Below, one piece after another: positions 1 through 8,746 of a stretch of 64,000 nt of DNA (positions are counted from its first letter, which is position 1; every line of letters starts with the position of its first letter). Both the position numbers and the translations under genes were made by a program. Source of the stretch: an uncultured Polaribacter sp. (GTDB taxonomy: Bacteria; Bacteroidota; Bacteroidia; Flavobacteriales; Flavobacteriaceae); NCBI RefSeq assembly GCF_947501385.1, contig NZ_CANMVP010000002.1:124001-188000 (forward strand), written 5' to 3'. The notes beneath the pieces were generated by a model. It had not been told where the DNA came from, did no database searches, and saw only the letters and a list, made by a program, of their open reading frames with translations.

Positions 1-1
1 A

Positions 2-409
2 CAACATGTTCCGTTGATTATTTATGCTCCTAAATTTATACACCCTAAATTAATTCAAAAGAATGGAAAACTGATTGATCTTTTTCCGACGCTGATTCAT
101 CTTGCAAAAGTGAATCCTACAAATTACACTTTAGGAACTGATTTATTAGACACCAACTATATAAATATAGCATCTTTTGTGTACTTAAAAATTAACGGAG
201 AACCTGCAGCTGGTTTATTACAAGACAGTTTATACTATTCTAAAAACAATAGCACCAATGGTAGTGGAGTGTATCATTTAAATGAAAAGAGCTTGGTAGA
301 TATAAAAGCAAAACTCCCTTTAAAAACAAAGGAAATGGATCGCTTATTGGAAGCCTATTATCATACTACAAAATACTTGTACTTCAATAATAAAAAGTTA
401 GTTGAATGA
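2..409 (+). CDS. Sulfatase / LTA-synthase-like membrane enzyme, C-terminal part (cut by window edge)
   Basis: The reading frame is open from base 2 and stops at 407-409, so only about 135 C-terminal residues are visible. The opening stretch HVPLIIYAPKF, followed by DLFPTLIHLAKV and LGTDLLD, is typical of the end of the alkaline-phosphatase-fold domain in LTA synthase-like sulfatases, which transfer or hydrolyse phospho- or sulfo-groups at the outer face of the membrane. The catalytic Thr/Ser and most metal ligands lie upstream of the window, so substrate cannot be inferred. The gene converges on the PAP2 gene, with their 3' ends overlapping by 12 bases. Confidence 0.7.
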   Translation, partial: QHVPLIIYAPKFIHPKLIQKNGKLIDLFPTLIHLAKVNPTNYTLGTDLLDTNYINIASFVYLKINGEPAAGLLQDSLYYSKNNSTNGSGVYHLNEKSLVDIKAKLPLKTKEMDRLLEAYYHTTKYLYFNNKKLVE

Positions 410-955
410 TATTTTATCTATCTTTTTGTAAAGTGTAAAATATAGATTCCCAAAAATGGTTCCTACGGTTAAGCCTACAAAAATATCAATCGGAAAATGA
501 ACCCCTAAATACAACCTACTGTAAGCAAAGATTGCTGGAAAGAATAGTATTAAATAAATATACTTGTACTTTCCTTTTAACAATAATGTGGTGTATACTG
601 TAAAAAAAGTAGAAGTTGTTGCATGCCCAGACATAAAACTATAGCTCTGAGGTCTTATTAAAGTTCTTAAGAGGTTTTTAATTTCAGGATCATTATTGGG
701 CCTTAATCTTTGGGTAGTGTTCTTAATTAGATTTGTAAATTGATCAGAAAATGCAACCAATACAATTAAAGACAATATCATAAAACCACCGCGTTTCCAA
801 CCAAATGATTTTATAATTAGAAAAACAATTAAAATGAACAAAGGAGCCCAATTGAATTGGTGTGTTACCGCCAACCAAAACGGGTCCCAGTGTTCATTTC
901 CTAAATTATTTAATAAAATAAGTAACTCTTTATCTTTCTGAATGATATCTAACAA
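398..955 (-). CDS. PAP2 superfamily membrane phosphatase
   Basis: A 185-residue integral membrane protein with several hydrophobic helices. All three acid-phosphatase motifs are present: K78-x6-R85-P86, the S109-G110-H111 block (SFMSGHA), and R147-x5-H153 (SRLYLGVHFPID). Family members remove phosphate from lipid phosphates such as phosphatidic acid, undecaprenyl pyrophosphate or lipid A intermediates at the periplasmic face. Which lipid is used here cannot be told from sequence. It starts one base from the end of the cyclophilin-FKBP gene on the same strand, so it is probably the last gene of the gldI-PPIase transcription unit. Confidence 0.85.
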   Translation of the reverse strand: MLDIIQKDKELLILLNNLGNEHWDPFWLAVTHQFNWAPLFILIVFLIIKSFGWKRGGFMILSLIVLVAFSDQFTNLIKNTTQRLRPNNDPEIKNLLRTLIRPQSYSFMSGHATTSTFFTVYTTLLLKGKYKYIYLILFFPAIFAYSRLYLGVHFPIDIFVGLTVGTIFGNLYFTLYKKIDKISFN

Positions 956-956
956 A

Positions 957-2123
957 CTATTTACCTACTTTTAAAATTTCTACCTCAAAAACTAAATCAG
1001 CTTTTGCTGGAAAAGGACCATTTTTTTCTTCACCAAAACCAATATAATAAGGAATAAACAATCTTGCTTTTTCACCTTCTCTAAGTCTTAAAACACCTTC
1101 TTTAAAACCCGTTATCATTGGTCTCGCTTTATCGTCTAGCTGACAAACTAAAGGCTGTCCGCCATCTTCTGTAGATTGAATTTTTTTACCATCAGCAACA
1201 TAAATCGTATAATTTACTGATAATGGTTTATTCGCTACAACCTTTTTGCCTTTCGTTTCTTTCAATTTTAAAATACGTAAGCCAGAATCTGTTTTTAAAG
1301 CGTTTCCTTCATTCATTTCTGCTAAGAAAGCTTTTTTATCTTCTAAATATTTAGCATATCTTCTTTCTTCTGCTTGCTTTTCTTGTTTAATTTCGTCTTC
1401 TTTAGATTTGTTAAAATTTGCAACTTCTCTATCAAAAATGGCAGCTGCATTAAAATCTTCTGCTTTAGAACCTATTCTAATAATTTTAATTGTTTCTATG
1501 GTATCGTTCTGAACAATTCTATTTACAATTGCCATTCTTGTAGAATCTATTGCTTTTTTTAATTGTAGAGAATCAGAATATCTTTTCTTTAACTTTTTGA
1601 ACACTTTAGAATTTACAATTGTTTTACCAAAAACACTGTGTTTACCATCTAAATGTGGTATTGCTCTGTGTGTGATAAAAAACTGACTATTGTTTGTTGT
1701 TGGTCCTCCATTTGCCATAGAAAGCACACCTTGATCATCATGTTTATAAATGATATTTCCTAAGCTATCTTTTGGAAATTCATCACCAAACAAAAAACCA
1801 GGCTTTTTTCTTCCTTCGGGTGTAAAACCACCACCTTGAATTACAAAATTAGGCACTACTCTATGAAAAATAATGCCTTCATAAAAATTTTCACCTTTCA
1901 AAGAATCTGGAAGTCTATTGTTTGTACCTTCAACCAAAGCAACAAAATTTGCTACGGTTTTGGGTACATCATCTGCATATAGTTCTAATAAAATGCTTCC
2001 TTTATTAGTTGTTATTTCTGCATACAAACCTTCTTCTAGATCTTTATATGCTGTTGGTGTACAAGATAAAAGTAAAGCAATTATTAAGAATAGATAGAAA
2101 AATTTTTGCATGTTATTTTTCAA
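957..2123 (-). CDS. Lipoprotein peptidyl-prolyl isomerase, cyclophilin-FKBP fusion
   Basis: A 388-residue protein with a lipoprotein signal (hydrophobic stretch ending LLLSC, lipid-carrying Cys21). A cyclophilin domain covers roughly residues 33-215, with the hallmark FHRVVPNFVIQGG and a NNSQFFIT-type strand, followed by a charged Glu/Lys-rich linker (about 220-275) and a C-terminal FKBP domain (about 285-388, GFKEGVLRLREGEKARLFIP). Both domains catalyse cis-trans isomerisation of prolyl bonds, so this is probably an envelope folding catalyst. The gene overlaps the preceding FKBP gene by 11 bases and follows gldI, forming a run of three PPIase lipoproteins. Confidence 0.88.
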   Translation of the reverse strand: MKNNMQKFFYLFLIIALLLSCTPTAYKDLEEGLYAEITTNKGSILLELYADDVPKTVANFVALVEGTNNRLPDSLKGENFYEGIIFHRVVPNFVIQGGGFTPEGRKKPGFLFGDEFPKDSLGNIIYKHDDQGVLSMANGGPTTNNSQFFITHRAIPHLDGKHSVFGKTIVNSKVFKKLKKRYSDSLQLKKAIDSTRMAIVNRIVQNDTIETIKIIRIGSKAEDFNAAAIFDREVANFNKSKEDEIKQEKQAEERRYAKYLEDKKAFLAEMNEGNALKTDSGLRILKLKETKGKKVVANKPLSVNYTIYVADGKKIQSTEDGGQPLVCQLDDKARPMITGFKEGVLRLREGEKARLFIPYYIGFGEEKNGPFPAKADLVFEVEILKVGK

Positions 2124-2841
2124 GAATATCTAAAATTTCAACTTCAAACATTAAAGCTGAAAATGGTTTGATATCTGCACCTCTTTGTTGTGCACCATAT
2201 GCAATGTCTTGAGGAATAAAAAACTTGAATTTAGAACCTTCTTTCATTAACTGTAAACCTTCTGTAAAACCAGGAATAAATTGATTTGCTAAAGACTCAT
2301 AAGGCGTGTTTTTCTCTACGGTACTATCAAAAACCTTACCTTCGATATTTGTACCATGGTAATGAATTTTAATCTTATCTGTCGCTTTTACGAAATCTCC
2401 TTTTCCTTCTTTTAAAACGATGTACTGTAAACCACTTTCTGTAGTTTTTACGCCTTCTTTCGTTTTATTTTCAGCTAAAAAATCTTCACCGGCTTTTTTG
2501 TTATCGCCAAATTTTAATTCTGCCTCTTTTGCAGCTTTTTCTTGCTGTTCTTTCATTTTAGCCATTTGTTTCTTTTGAAAAAATGAGCTCAAAACTTTCT
2601 GAATTTCTTTCGATTCAATTAATAAATTAGTAGAATCTAAACCATTTCTAATTCCTTGCGCTAAAAGATCTTTGTTTACTTCTTCGAAGTTAGATTTTAA
2701 CTGAGCAGACATACTTAAACCTACTGCATAACTTACAGAGTCTAATTCTGTTTCTAACGATTTTACTTCTTTTACTTGATTTCCGCAAGAAAACATACTT
2801 ACTGTAATTACTACTGCTACTAAACTTTTAATACTCTTCAT
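2113..2841 (-). CDS. FKBP-type peptidyl-prolyl isomerase lipoprotein (FkpA/Mip-like)
   Basis: 242 residues. The N-terminus is a lipoprotein signal with Cys19 (SMFSCGNQ). An FkpA/Mip-type N-terminal dimerisation region follows (SVSYAVGLSMS, about 35-85), then a Lys/Glu/Ala-rich helix (about 85-130) and a C-terminal FKBP domain (about 140-242) with GLQYIVLKEG, FIPGFTEGLQLM and FFIPQDIAYG. The expected role is a chaperone and prolyl isomerase for exported proteins, anchored in the envelope. It lies between gldI (10-base gap) and the cyclophilin-FKBP gene (11-base overlap), so co-expression with gliding machinery is likely. Confidence 0.9.
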   Translation of the reverse strand: MKSIKSLVAVVITVSMFSCGNQVKEVKSLETELDSVSYAVGLSMSAQLKSNFEEVNKDLLAQGIRNGLDSTNLLIESKEIQKVLSSFFQKKQMAKMKEQQEKAAKEAELKFGDNKKAGEDFLAENKTKEGVKTTESGLQYIVLKEGKGDFVKATDKIKIHYHGTNIEGKVFDSTVEKNTPYESLANQFIPGFTEGLQLMKEGSKFKFFIPQDIAYGAQQRGADIKPFSALMFEVEILDILEK

Positions 2842-2851
2842 TTTGTTTAAT

Positions 2852-3385
2852 TTAATTTATATTTAATAATGTTACTGTACTCTTTATGGTTTGATTGATT
2901 CCTATTTTATTTCCATCTCCAGAAATACCAAAAGCATTGTAGGATGGAATGACAAATGTAATCGTTTCTCCTATTTTCATCAACTTTATTCCTTTCTGAA
3001 TTCCAGAAATAAAATCTTCTCTGTCTATTTTATATTTTTTTATACCCAATTCCTCTTTACTATAGATGATTGAATCGTTTAAATCTCTTATGTCATATTG
3101 CAAAGTTACTTCGTCTCCAATTTTTGGTGAACTTATATTTTCTTCAACTTTAGTAGTATAATAATACCAAAAACCATTATTAGAAGCAATATATTTTTTT
3201 GTGGAATCTCTTTTTAGATGTTGAAGAATGTTTATTTCTTCTAACTGTATTAATTTCTTAGAGGCTTCAATAGTTGTTTGAAAAATAGTTGTTGAAGGTT
3301 TTGGATTGATAGGTCTTCTCGGTTGAGAAGTTGAGCAACTTACCAAAACTAAAATTCCTAAGATAAAAAACAGCTTATGCTTCAT
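2852..3385 (-). CDS. gldI: Gliding-motility-associated peptidyl-prolyl isomerase lipoprotein GldI
   Basis: 177 residues with lipoprotein signal and Cys17 (LVSCSTS). A diverged FKBP fold occupies about residues 80-177 (VTLQYDIRDLND, FISGIQKGIKLMKIGE, FVIPSYNAFG). GldI is the FKBP lipoprotein required for gliding in Flavobacterium johnsoniae, thought to help fold components of the gliding and type IX secretion apparatus. Size, signal and the nearby DHH phosphoesterase fit my memory of the flavobacterial locus. The start overlaps the end of the DHH gene by 11 bases, so the two are translationally coupled. Simple FKBP lipoprotein is the alternative call. Confidence 0.8.
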   Translation of the reverse strand: MKHKLFFILGILVLVSCSTSQPRRPINPKPSTTIFQTTIEASKKLIQLEEINILQHLKRDSTKKYIASNNGFWYYYTTKVEENISSPKIGDEVTLQYDIRDLNDSIIYSKEELGIKKYKIDREDFISGIQKGIKLMKIGETITFVIPSYNAFGISGDGNKIGINQTIKSTVTLLNIN

Positions 3386-4403
3386 AAGACGAATTTAATT
3401 CATTTTTATATTTTGGCAAAAGCGCTTTAAATGTTTCTATAATTTCTTCTATAGAACCTTCAAACCTACCTCCTGCAGCATTGTCATGTCCGCCCCCATT
3501 AAAATGATTTCTTGCAAATTGGTTTACAGAGAATTTTCCTTTAGATCGAAAAGAAATTTTAATAATATTTTGCTCTACATCTTCAATAAAAATAGCTGCA
3601 AAAACAATTTCTTTTAAAGAAAGTGCGTAGTTTACAACACCTTCTGTATCTCCTTTTTGGAAATCGAACTTTTTCTTTTCAGCTTCTGTTAGTGTGATAA
3701 ATGCTGTTTTATATTCTGGAAATATTTGTAAATTACTTAAAGCTTGCCCTAACAATAACAACCTTCCATAAGAATTTGCATCATATACATTGTTATGAAT
3801 TTTGTCGTTTTGAGCACCTCTATCAATTAAATCGGCAATAATTCTATGTGTTTTACTGGTGGTAGATCTAAACCGGAAAGAACCTGTGTCTGTCATAATG
3901 CCCGTATACAGACAAGTTGCTATGTCTTCATCAATCAAATCTAAATCGTTATTCATTTCAATAAATTGATACACCATTTGACAAGTAGAACAAATTTCAA
4001 CATCAGAATACATGTATTTTACATTATCTGGCTGTTGATGATGATCTATCATTGCAAATTCGTTCGAATAATTCTCTAAGGTTTTCTGCATGTCATGACC
4101 TACTCTATGCAATGCATTAAAATCTAATAAAAAAATGATATCAGAATTCTTAATTGCTTTTTGAGATTGAGTATTTTGCCAATCGAAACGATAGGTACTC
4201 TCAGAACCGGGCAACCAATGTAAAAAATCGGGATATTCATTAGGTACCACAACAGTTGTGCTGTGCCCTTTTTTAGAAAAATAGTGTTTTAAACCCAAGG
4301 TTGACCCCATAGCATCTCCATCAGGATTTCTATGTCCTACAATTACGATGTTTCTTGATTTGCTAAGAAACGTATTTAATTCGTCGAATCCTTTTAAAAT
4401 CAT
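3375..4403 (-). CDS. DHH/DHHA1 phosphoesterase, NrnA-like (oligoribonuclease / pAp phosphatase)
   Basis: 342 residues from the ATG at 4403. The frame stays open upstream to 4589, but that would run into ndk and its promoter, and the paralogue at 45077-46072 starts at the equivalent place. The DHH motifs are visible: GHRNPDGDAMGS near the start, LLDFNALHRVG, MIDHHQQPDN, and the C-terminal DHHA1 block FNGGGHDNAAGG. Enzymes of this kind degrade 2-5 nt RNA fragments and/or convert 3'-phosphoadenosine 5'-phosphate to AMP, using two metal ions. It is transcribed divergently from ndk and heads the gldI-PPIase unit. Confidence 0.88.
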   Translation of the reverse strand: MILKGFDELNTFLSKSRNIVIVGHRNPDGDAMGSTLGLKHYFSKKGHSTTVVVPNEYPDFLHWLPGSESTYRFDWQNTQSQKAIKNSDIIFLLDFNALHRVGHDMQKTLENYSNEFAMIDHHQQPDNVKYMYSDVEICSTCQMVYQFIEMNNDLDLIDEDIATCLYTGIMTDTGSFRFRSTTSKTHRIIADLIDRGAQNDKIHNNVYDANSYGRLLLLGQALSNLQIFPEYKTAFITLTEAEKKKFDFQKGDTEGVVNYALSLKEIVFAAIFIEDVEQNIIKISFRSKGKFSVNQFARNHFNGGGHDNAAGGRFEGSIEEIIETFKALLPKYKNELNSSYEA

Positions 4404-4519
4404 AGTTCGCGAAGATACAATTTTATAGTATTTGGTAAAATTAATTTTATTCTCTTTTATAACCAACTGATTTTTACTGTCATTGAACATAAAACCACGA
4501 ATTACAAGAGATTGTTCAC

Positions 4520-4549
4520 TTGTTTTTAATAATAAAAGATGTATTTTTG
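4520..4549 (+). promoter_or_regulatory. Bacteroidota-type promoter of ndk
   Basis: The -7 element TATTTTTG at 4542-4549 matches the flavobacterial consensus TAnnTTTG, and TTG at 4520-4522 sits 19 bases upstream as a -33 element. The ndk ATG follows 21 bases after the -7 box, giving a very short leader. Confidence 0.65.
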
Positions 4550-4570
4550 CCAAAATTTTAAAAAAATAAA

Positions 4571-4990
4571 ATGGCAACAAATAGAACATTTACAATGATT
4601 AAACCAGATGGTGTTGAAAACGGACATACTGGTGCTATATTAGATAAAATTAATGCTGCAGGTTTTAGAATTGTAGCTTTAAAGAAAACACAAATGACAA
4701 CAGCGGATGCTGAAACTTTTTATGCTGTGCATAATGAGCGTCCGTTTTTTGGTGAGTTGGTAGCATTTATGACTCGCGGACCTGTGGTAGCTGCCATTTT
4801 AGAAAAAGACAATGCTGTAGAAGATTTTAGAACTTTAATTGGTGCTACAAATCCTGCAGATGCTGCTGAAGGAACTATTAGAAAATTATATGCAACTTCT
4901 ATGGGAGAAAATGCTGTACATGGTTCTGATTCTGATGAAAATGCTACTATTGAAGGAAACTTTCACTTTTCTGGAAGAGAGCAATTTTAA
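4571..4990 (+). CDS. ndk: Nucleoside diphosphate kinase
   Basis: 139 residues, the normal length for NDK. It transfers the gamma-phosphate of ATP to nucleoside diphosphates through a phosphohistidine. The N-terminal [11 protein letters not shown] with Lys11 and the catalytic His117 in NAVHGSDS are intact, as is the [18 protein letters not shown] region that forms the nucleotide pocket. It has its own promoter (4520-4549) and a strong terminator (5021-5048), so it is monocistronic. It runs divergently from the DHH-gldI unit. Confidence 0.97.
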   Translation: MATNRTFTMIKPDGVENGHTGAILDKINAAGFRIVALKKTQMTTADAETFYAVHNERPFFGELVAFMTRGPVVAAILEKDNAVEDFRTLIGATNPADAAEGTIRKLYATSMGENAVHGSDSDENATIEGNFHFSGREQF

Positions 4991-5020
4991 AGATTCTTAG
5001 GCTACACTATATTTAGTAAA

Positions 5021-5048
5021 AACTCGCAACGAAAGTTGCGAGTTTTTT
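5021..5048 (+). terminator. Rho-independent terminator of ndk
   Basis: A perfect 10-bp stem AACTCGCAAC / GTTGCGAGTT closes a GAAA loop (5031-5034, a GNRA tetraloop) and is followed by TTTTAT. It lies 31 bases past the ndk stop codon. Confidence 0.92.
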
Positions 5049-5282
5049 ATTTGAGAAAATATTTATTGAATCATTTTAGTTTGTTTCTGAATTTATTTTC
5101 ATATAATTTCGCTAAAGATTAATATAGTTTATTTAAAAAAATGTGTCTGTGCTAGGTTATCACTAATACAAAAAAAGATTATGCTATAATTTAAGTATCT
5201 TGCATAAAGAAAATAAAATGGAAAATTTGGTGATATCTAAATAAAGTACTAAAAAAGTATTTTGGCTATTTAACTTAGATAA

Positions 5283-5611
5283 CAGCTCCAAAAAAAGTCT
5301 AATTATCAAATTGACCAAATCTATGGAGCCCAAATCGAAAAAAGCATTGGTGCTTGGGAAGACGATAAAACTTCAGACAATATCATCAGCGAAATTAAAG
5401 CTTCAAGAGTTATGAAGCGTGATAATACGCGTTTAGGATGAAGTATTTATTGGATACGAATATTTATATTCACCTTTTTCGTGGAAAATTCAATCTGATA
5501 GAGAAATTTCAAGAAATCAATTTAGACGATTGTGTAATTTCAGAAATTACTTTTCCAAACTGTGGACATAAAAAAGTAGAAAATATGCCAACAAACGCTA
5601 GCCAGTTTTAG
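5283..5611 (+). pseudogene. Decayed VapBC-type toxin-antitoxin pair
   Basis: A frame open from 5283 to the TGA at 5439-5441 encodes an antitoxin-like tail with AWEDDKTSDNIISEI and a basic end, but no start codon is visible in frame. The ATG at 5438 overlaps that TGA, as expected in a TA operon, and begins MKYLLDTNIYIHLFRG, a classic PIN-domain (VapC RNase) N-terminus with the first catalytic Asp at residue 6, followed by CVISEITF. The toxin frame then loses similarity and stops after 57 residues (family about 130), so the second half is missing or scrambled. Both genes look dead. The remaining bases 5049-5282 and 5612-5688 hold nothing I recognise. Confidence 0.7.
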
Positions 5612-5688
5612 TGCTAAATCGAAATATTAGTTTATAGAATCCGCTACTTTTCAAGATATACAAGACCCTTAGCGAAATATCAAATCAA

Positions 5689-5985
5689 CTATACCAACAT
5701 CAATTTAGTCACTACTTCCTCTCCTATTTCTTCATTCATTAATTTAATAATTTTATCTTTTCCATAGCTCAATTCTTCTCGTAGCACTGAAGAATTTAAT
5801 TGAATCACTAAAGTTTTGTTTTGTAGTTTTACAGAAGTGGTGTGTGTTGCCACGCCTGGGCCCATCATCTGATTCCAAATTTCTTCAATTTTTATTTTCT
5901 GCATTCCTTTTGTTAAATTATTTTCTTTGATAAAAAGTTGCATTAAATCTTTTACTGAAAAGGAATCGTTTTCTCTTTTGGACAT
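5689..5985 (-). CDS. DUF721 (DciA-like) protein
   Basis: 98 residues covering a DUF721 domain, with the typical IWNQMMGPGVATHT motif, the VLREELSYGKDKII segment and a C-terminal EEVVTKLMLV strand. DUF721 includes DciA, the loader of the replicative helicase DnaB in bacteria lacking DnaC/DnaI, and this protein is of the short single-domain type. It is transcribed in the same direction as recF, 137 bases downstream with a palindromic repeat between. A role in replication fits the neighbour but is inferred. Confidence 0.75.
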   Translation of the reverse strand: MSKRENDSFSVKDLMQLFIKENNLTKGMQKIKIEEIWNQMMGPGVATHTTSVKLQNKTLVIQLNSSVLREELSYGKDKIIKLMNEEIGEEVVTKLMLV

Positions 5986-6041
5986 TATTTTGTTTCGCTT
6001 TTAGCTTTGGCAATTTGCCTTTTGCTAGTTATTGGTTAGTT

Positions 6042-6121
6042 GTCATTGCGAAGTTTTTGATAAAAAACTGTGGCAATCTCATTATTAATTAACAGATTAC
6101 TTCGTCATTCTTCGTAATGAC
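6042..6121. repeat. Imperfect palindromic intergenic repeat
   Basis: An 80-base element whose ends are inverted: GTCATTGCGAAG at the left and CTTCGTAATGAC at the right, with internal GGCAATCT and AGATTACT also roughly complementary. From memory, elements with these ends (GTCATTGCGA ... CAATGAC) are common between genes in Bacteroidota. It separates recF from the DUF721 gene. Confidence 0.6.
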
Positions 6122-6122
6122 A

Positions 6123-7202
6123 TTACAATTTAAAAATCTGATAGGGTTTATTACTTTTTTTAACGATATTTTCTGTTCTTTCTGAATGTGTATCTGTAAT
6201 AAATATTTGACCAAATTCATCATTATTCACCAAGTTTATAATTTGTGATACACGATTTTCGTCTAATTTATCAAAAATATCATCCAATAACAAGATAGGA
6301 ATCACATGAGATTGTTTTTTTATAAATTCAAACTGCGCAAATTTTAAAGCAATTAAATACGATTTTTGTTGTCCTTGAGAACCAAATTTTTTGATAGGGT
6401 ATTCGCCAATATCAAAACTTAAATCGTCTTTATGAATTCCTGATGTGGTGTATTGTAAAATCTTATCTTTTTCTAATGATTTTTGTAATAAATCTTTCAT
6501 AGAAAAATCATGCAATTGACTTTTATATAACAGATTCACATGTTCTTTGTCATCAGAAATTACTTGATATTTTTCATTAAAGATAGGAATAAATGCGGCA
6601 AGAAATGTTTTTCTAACTTCATATATTCTTGCGCCGTATTCAGAGAGCTGGTCATCATAAACGCTTAAATTTAAAGCATCAAAAGTTCTGTTGGCTGCAA
6701 AATACTTTAACAACGCATTTCTTTGACTCAATACCTTATTATATGCCAATAAATCTTTTAAATAGGTTTTGTTTTGCTGAGAAATTACGCCATCAATAAA
6801 TTTTCTTCGAGTATCACTTCCTTCTGTAACCAAATCTCTATCTGCTGGAGAAATAATAACCAATGGCAATTGCCCAATATGTTCAGAAAACTTCTCGTAA
6901 CTTTTTCCGTTTCTTTTTAAAACCTTTTTTTGTCCTTTTTTTAAACTACAAACAATTTTTTCATTTCTATCATTCAAATAGTAGTCTCCTTCCACCATAA
7001 AAAAAGCTTCACCATGTCTAATATTCTGAATTGCGACCGAATTGAAATAACTTTTTGCGAAAGACAAGTAATAAATAGCATCTAAAACATTGGTTTTACC
7101 TACGCCATTATCACCCACAAAACAATTTATCTTCTGCTGAAAATCAAAAGTTTGCGACTCAATATTCTTAAAATTAACCAAAGAAAGTTTCTGTAAATAC
7201 AT
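6123..7202 (-). CDS. recF: DNA replication/repair protein RecF
   Basis: 359 residues, the usual RecF length. It is an SMC-like ATPase that loads RecA at gapped DNA with RecO and RecR. Visible motifs are Walker [10 protein letters not shown] (about 30-38), the ABC signature region FGSQGQQKS, and Walker [13 protein letters not shown]. The leading [16 protein letters not shown] is the standard RecF start. The gene is followed by the DUF721 gene on the same strand and is divergent from the TPR protein gene. Confidence 0.95.
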   Translation of the reverse strand: MYLQKLSLVNFKNIESQTFDFQQKINCFVGDNGVGKTNVLDAIYYLSFAKSYFNSVAIQNIRHGEAFFMVEGDYYLNDRNEKIVCSLKKGQKKVLKRNGKSYEKFSEHIGQLPLVIISPADRDLVTEGSDTRRKFIDGVISQQNKTYLKDLLAYNKVLSQRNALLKYFAANRTFDALNLSVYDDQLSEYGARIYEVRKTFLAAFIPIFNEKYQVISDDKEHVNLLYKSQLHDFSMKDLLQKSLEKDKILQYTTSGIHKDDLSFDIGEYPIKKFGSQGQQKSYLIALKFAQFEFIKKQSHVIPILLLDDIFDKLDENRVSQIINLVNNDEFGQIFITDTHSERTENIVKKSNKPYQIFKL

Positions 7203-7285
7203 AAATAAAATATGTTCTTAAAAATGAATTGCAAATTATTGAAAATTTTGCGAATTATCTCCTTTTAAAATCCAATTAAAAAAAC

Positions 7286-7293
7286 TATTTTTG
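7286..7293 (+). promoter_or_regulatory. Probable promoter -7 box of the TPR protein gene
   Basis: TATTTTTG matches TAnnTTTG and lies 24 bases before the ATG at 7318. No clear TTG is seen at the -33 position, so only the -7 element is called. Confidence 0.5.
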
Positions 7294-7317
7294 TCGCCAC
7301 TAATTTTTAATGAAACA

Positions 7318-8088
7318 ATGGCAACATACAAGAAGAAATATAAACCAGAAGGCAAGAAAGAACAACAAGAATTTGATGAATCTGAATTCGAAACTGCTGG
7401 TGTATTAAATACTTTAGACGAAACTGCTTCGAAGTCTGAACAATGGATCGAGAAAAACAGCAAACCATTATTCTTAGCTTTAGTAGGAATAGTTGTACTA
7501 TTTTTAGCATACTTGGGTTACAATAAATACGTTGTAGAACCAAACGAAATAGAAGCTTCTAACGAATTGGCCTTTCCAAGAAAATATTTTGACGAAGCTG
7601 CAACAGCGGGTTCAGGAATAGATTCTTTATTAACTTTAGGTTTAGAAGGTGCTGATGGTAAATATGGTTTCTTAGACATTGCAGATGCTTACAGTAGCAC
7701 AAATGCTGGTAATTTAGCAAACTATTATGCTGGGGTTTCTTATTTACAAATGAAAAAATACGACAAAGCAATAGAGCATTTAGAAAAATTTAATTCTGAT
7801 GATGAAATGTTAGGTCCTGTTGCTTTAGGTGCTGTTGGTGATGCTTTTGCAGATATCGACCAACCAGAGCAAGCTTTAGAATACTATGAAAAAGCAGCAA
7901 ACAAAAAGAATAACGACTTTACAACACCTTTATTTTTGTACAAAGCAGGACAAACGGCAATGCAATTAAATAAGTTTGACAAAGCAGCTTCTTTATTTAC
8001 AAAAATAAAAGACAACTACCCAACGTCAGATCAAGGTAGAGATGTCGAGAAGTTTATAAATGCAGCTAAATTCGCAACAAATAAGTAG
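7318..8088 (+). CDS. TPR-repeat membrane protein (YfgM-like)
   Basis: 256 residues from the ATG at 7318; a TTG at 7291 in the same frame lies inside the -7 promoter box and is rejected. A charged Lys/Glu-rich N-terminus (about 1-50) precedes one transmembrane helix (about 58-80, LFLALVGIVVLFLAYLGY), then tetratricopeptide repeats (ANYYAGVSYLQMKKYDKAIEHL, DQPEQALEYYEKAAN, TSDQGRDVEKFI). The topology, inner-membrane anchor with periplasmic TPRs, resembles YfgM, the SecYEG-associated chaperone, but this is only by analogy. It lies upstream of ribH, a common pairing in Flavobacteriaceae as I recall. Confidence 0.75.
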   Translation: MATYKKKYKPEGKKEQQEFDESEFETAGVLNTLDETASKSEQWIEKNSKPLFLALVGIVVLFLAYLGYNKYVVEPNEIEASNELAFPRKYFDEAATAGSGIDSLLTLGLEGADGKYGFLDIADAYSSTNAGNLANYYAGVSYLQMKKYDKAIEHLEKFNSDDEMLGPVALGAVGDAFADIDQPEQALEYYEKAANKKNNDFTTPLFLYKAGQTAMQLNKFDKAASLFTKIKDNYPTSDQGRDVEKFINAAKFATNK

Positions 8089-8162
8089 GCAATAAAGCAG
8101 TAGCAGTTTGCAGTTAAATGCTGACTGAATACTGAAGACTGCCAACTGAATACTTTAGAAAA

Positions 8163-8669
8163 ATGGCAACAACTAATTTATCTTATTACGATAAAACAAC
8201 AATCCCAAATGCGAAGTCTTTTCGATTTGGGATTGTGGTTTCTGAATGGAATCCAGAAATTACAAAGAATCTTCAAAAAGGGGCAATTGACACTTTTATT
8301 GATTGCGGTGCAAAAAAAGAAAATATCATTTCTTGGGATGTTCCAGGAAGTTTCGAACTTGTTTTTGGTTGCAAAAAGATGATTCAAACTGAAAATCTAG
8401 ATGCAATTATTGCCATCGGCAATGTAATTCAAGGAGAAACAAAACATTTCGATTTTGTTTGTGAAGGTGTAACGCAAGGCATCGTAGATTTAAATATCAA
8501 ATTCGATATTCCAGTAATCTTTTGTGTTTTAACAGACAATACCAGACAACAATCTTTAGATAGATCTGGAGGTAAATTGGGCAATAAAGGAATTGAATGC
8601 GCTATTGCAGCTGTAAAAATGGCAGCACTTAAAAATTTAGGAAGAACTAAAGAAAACATTGGGTTTTAA
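8163..8669 (+). CDS. ribH: 6,7-dimethyl-8-ribityllumazine synthase
   Basis: 168 residues. It condenses 5-amino-6-ribitylaminouracil with 3,4-dihydroxy-2-butanone 4-phosphate, the step before riboflavin synthase. Motifs include FRFGIVVSEWNPEIT, the substrate loop VPGSFELVFGCKKM, AIIAIGNVIQGETKHFDFVCEGV with the conserved His, and FCVLTDNTRQQSLDRSGGKLGNKG. The family forms icosahedral or pentameric shells. It sits 74 bases after the TPR gene and may share its promoter. Confidence 0.96.
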   Translation: MATTNLSYYDKTTIPNAKSFRFGIVVSEWNPEITKNLQKGAIDTFIDCGAKKENIISWDVPGSFELVFGCKKMIQTENLDAIIAIGNVIQGETKHFDFVCEGVTQGIVDLNIKFDIPVIFCVLTDNTRQQSLDRSGGKLGNKGIECAIAAVKMAALKNLGRTKENIGF

Positions 8670-8703
8670 GAAAATCAATTATAAAGTCTATTTTGTTCGT
8701 CCA

Positions 8704-8746
8704 AAGCTTCGGAAGAGAGCTTTAAATTAGGTTTCTTCCGAAGCTT
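8704..8746. repeat. Perfect 13-bp inverted repeat downstream of ribH
   Basis: AAGCTTCGGAAGA (8704-8716) and TCTTCCGAAGCTT (8734-8746) can form a hairpin with a 17-base loop. There is no T-run after it, so it is not a textbook terminator. The core CCGAAGCTT recurs at 20105-20120. The rest of 8670-8922 is AT-rich with nothing else recognised. Confidence 0.55.

Noticed and set aside
4404..4589. N-terminal extension of the DHH gene to 4589
   Set aside because: It would overlap the ndk promoter and start on the opposite strand, and the paralogue starts at the position matching 4403.
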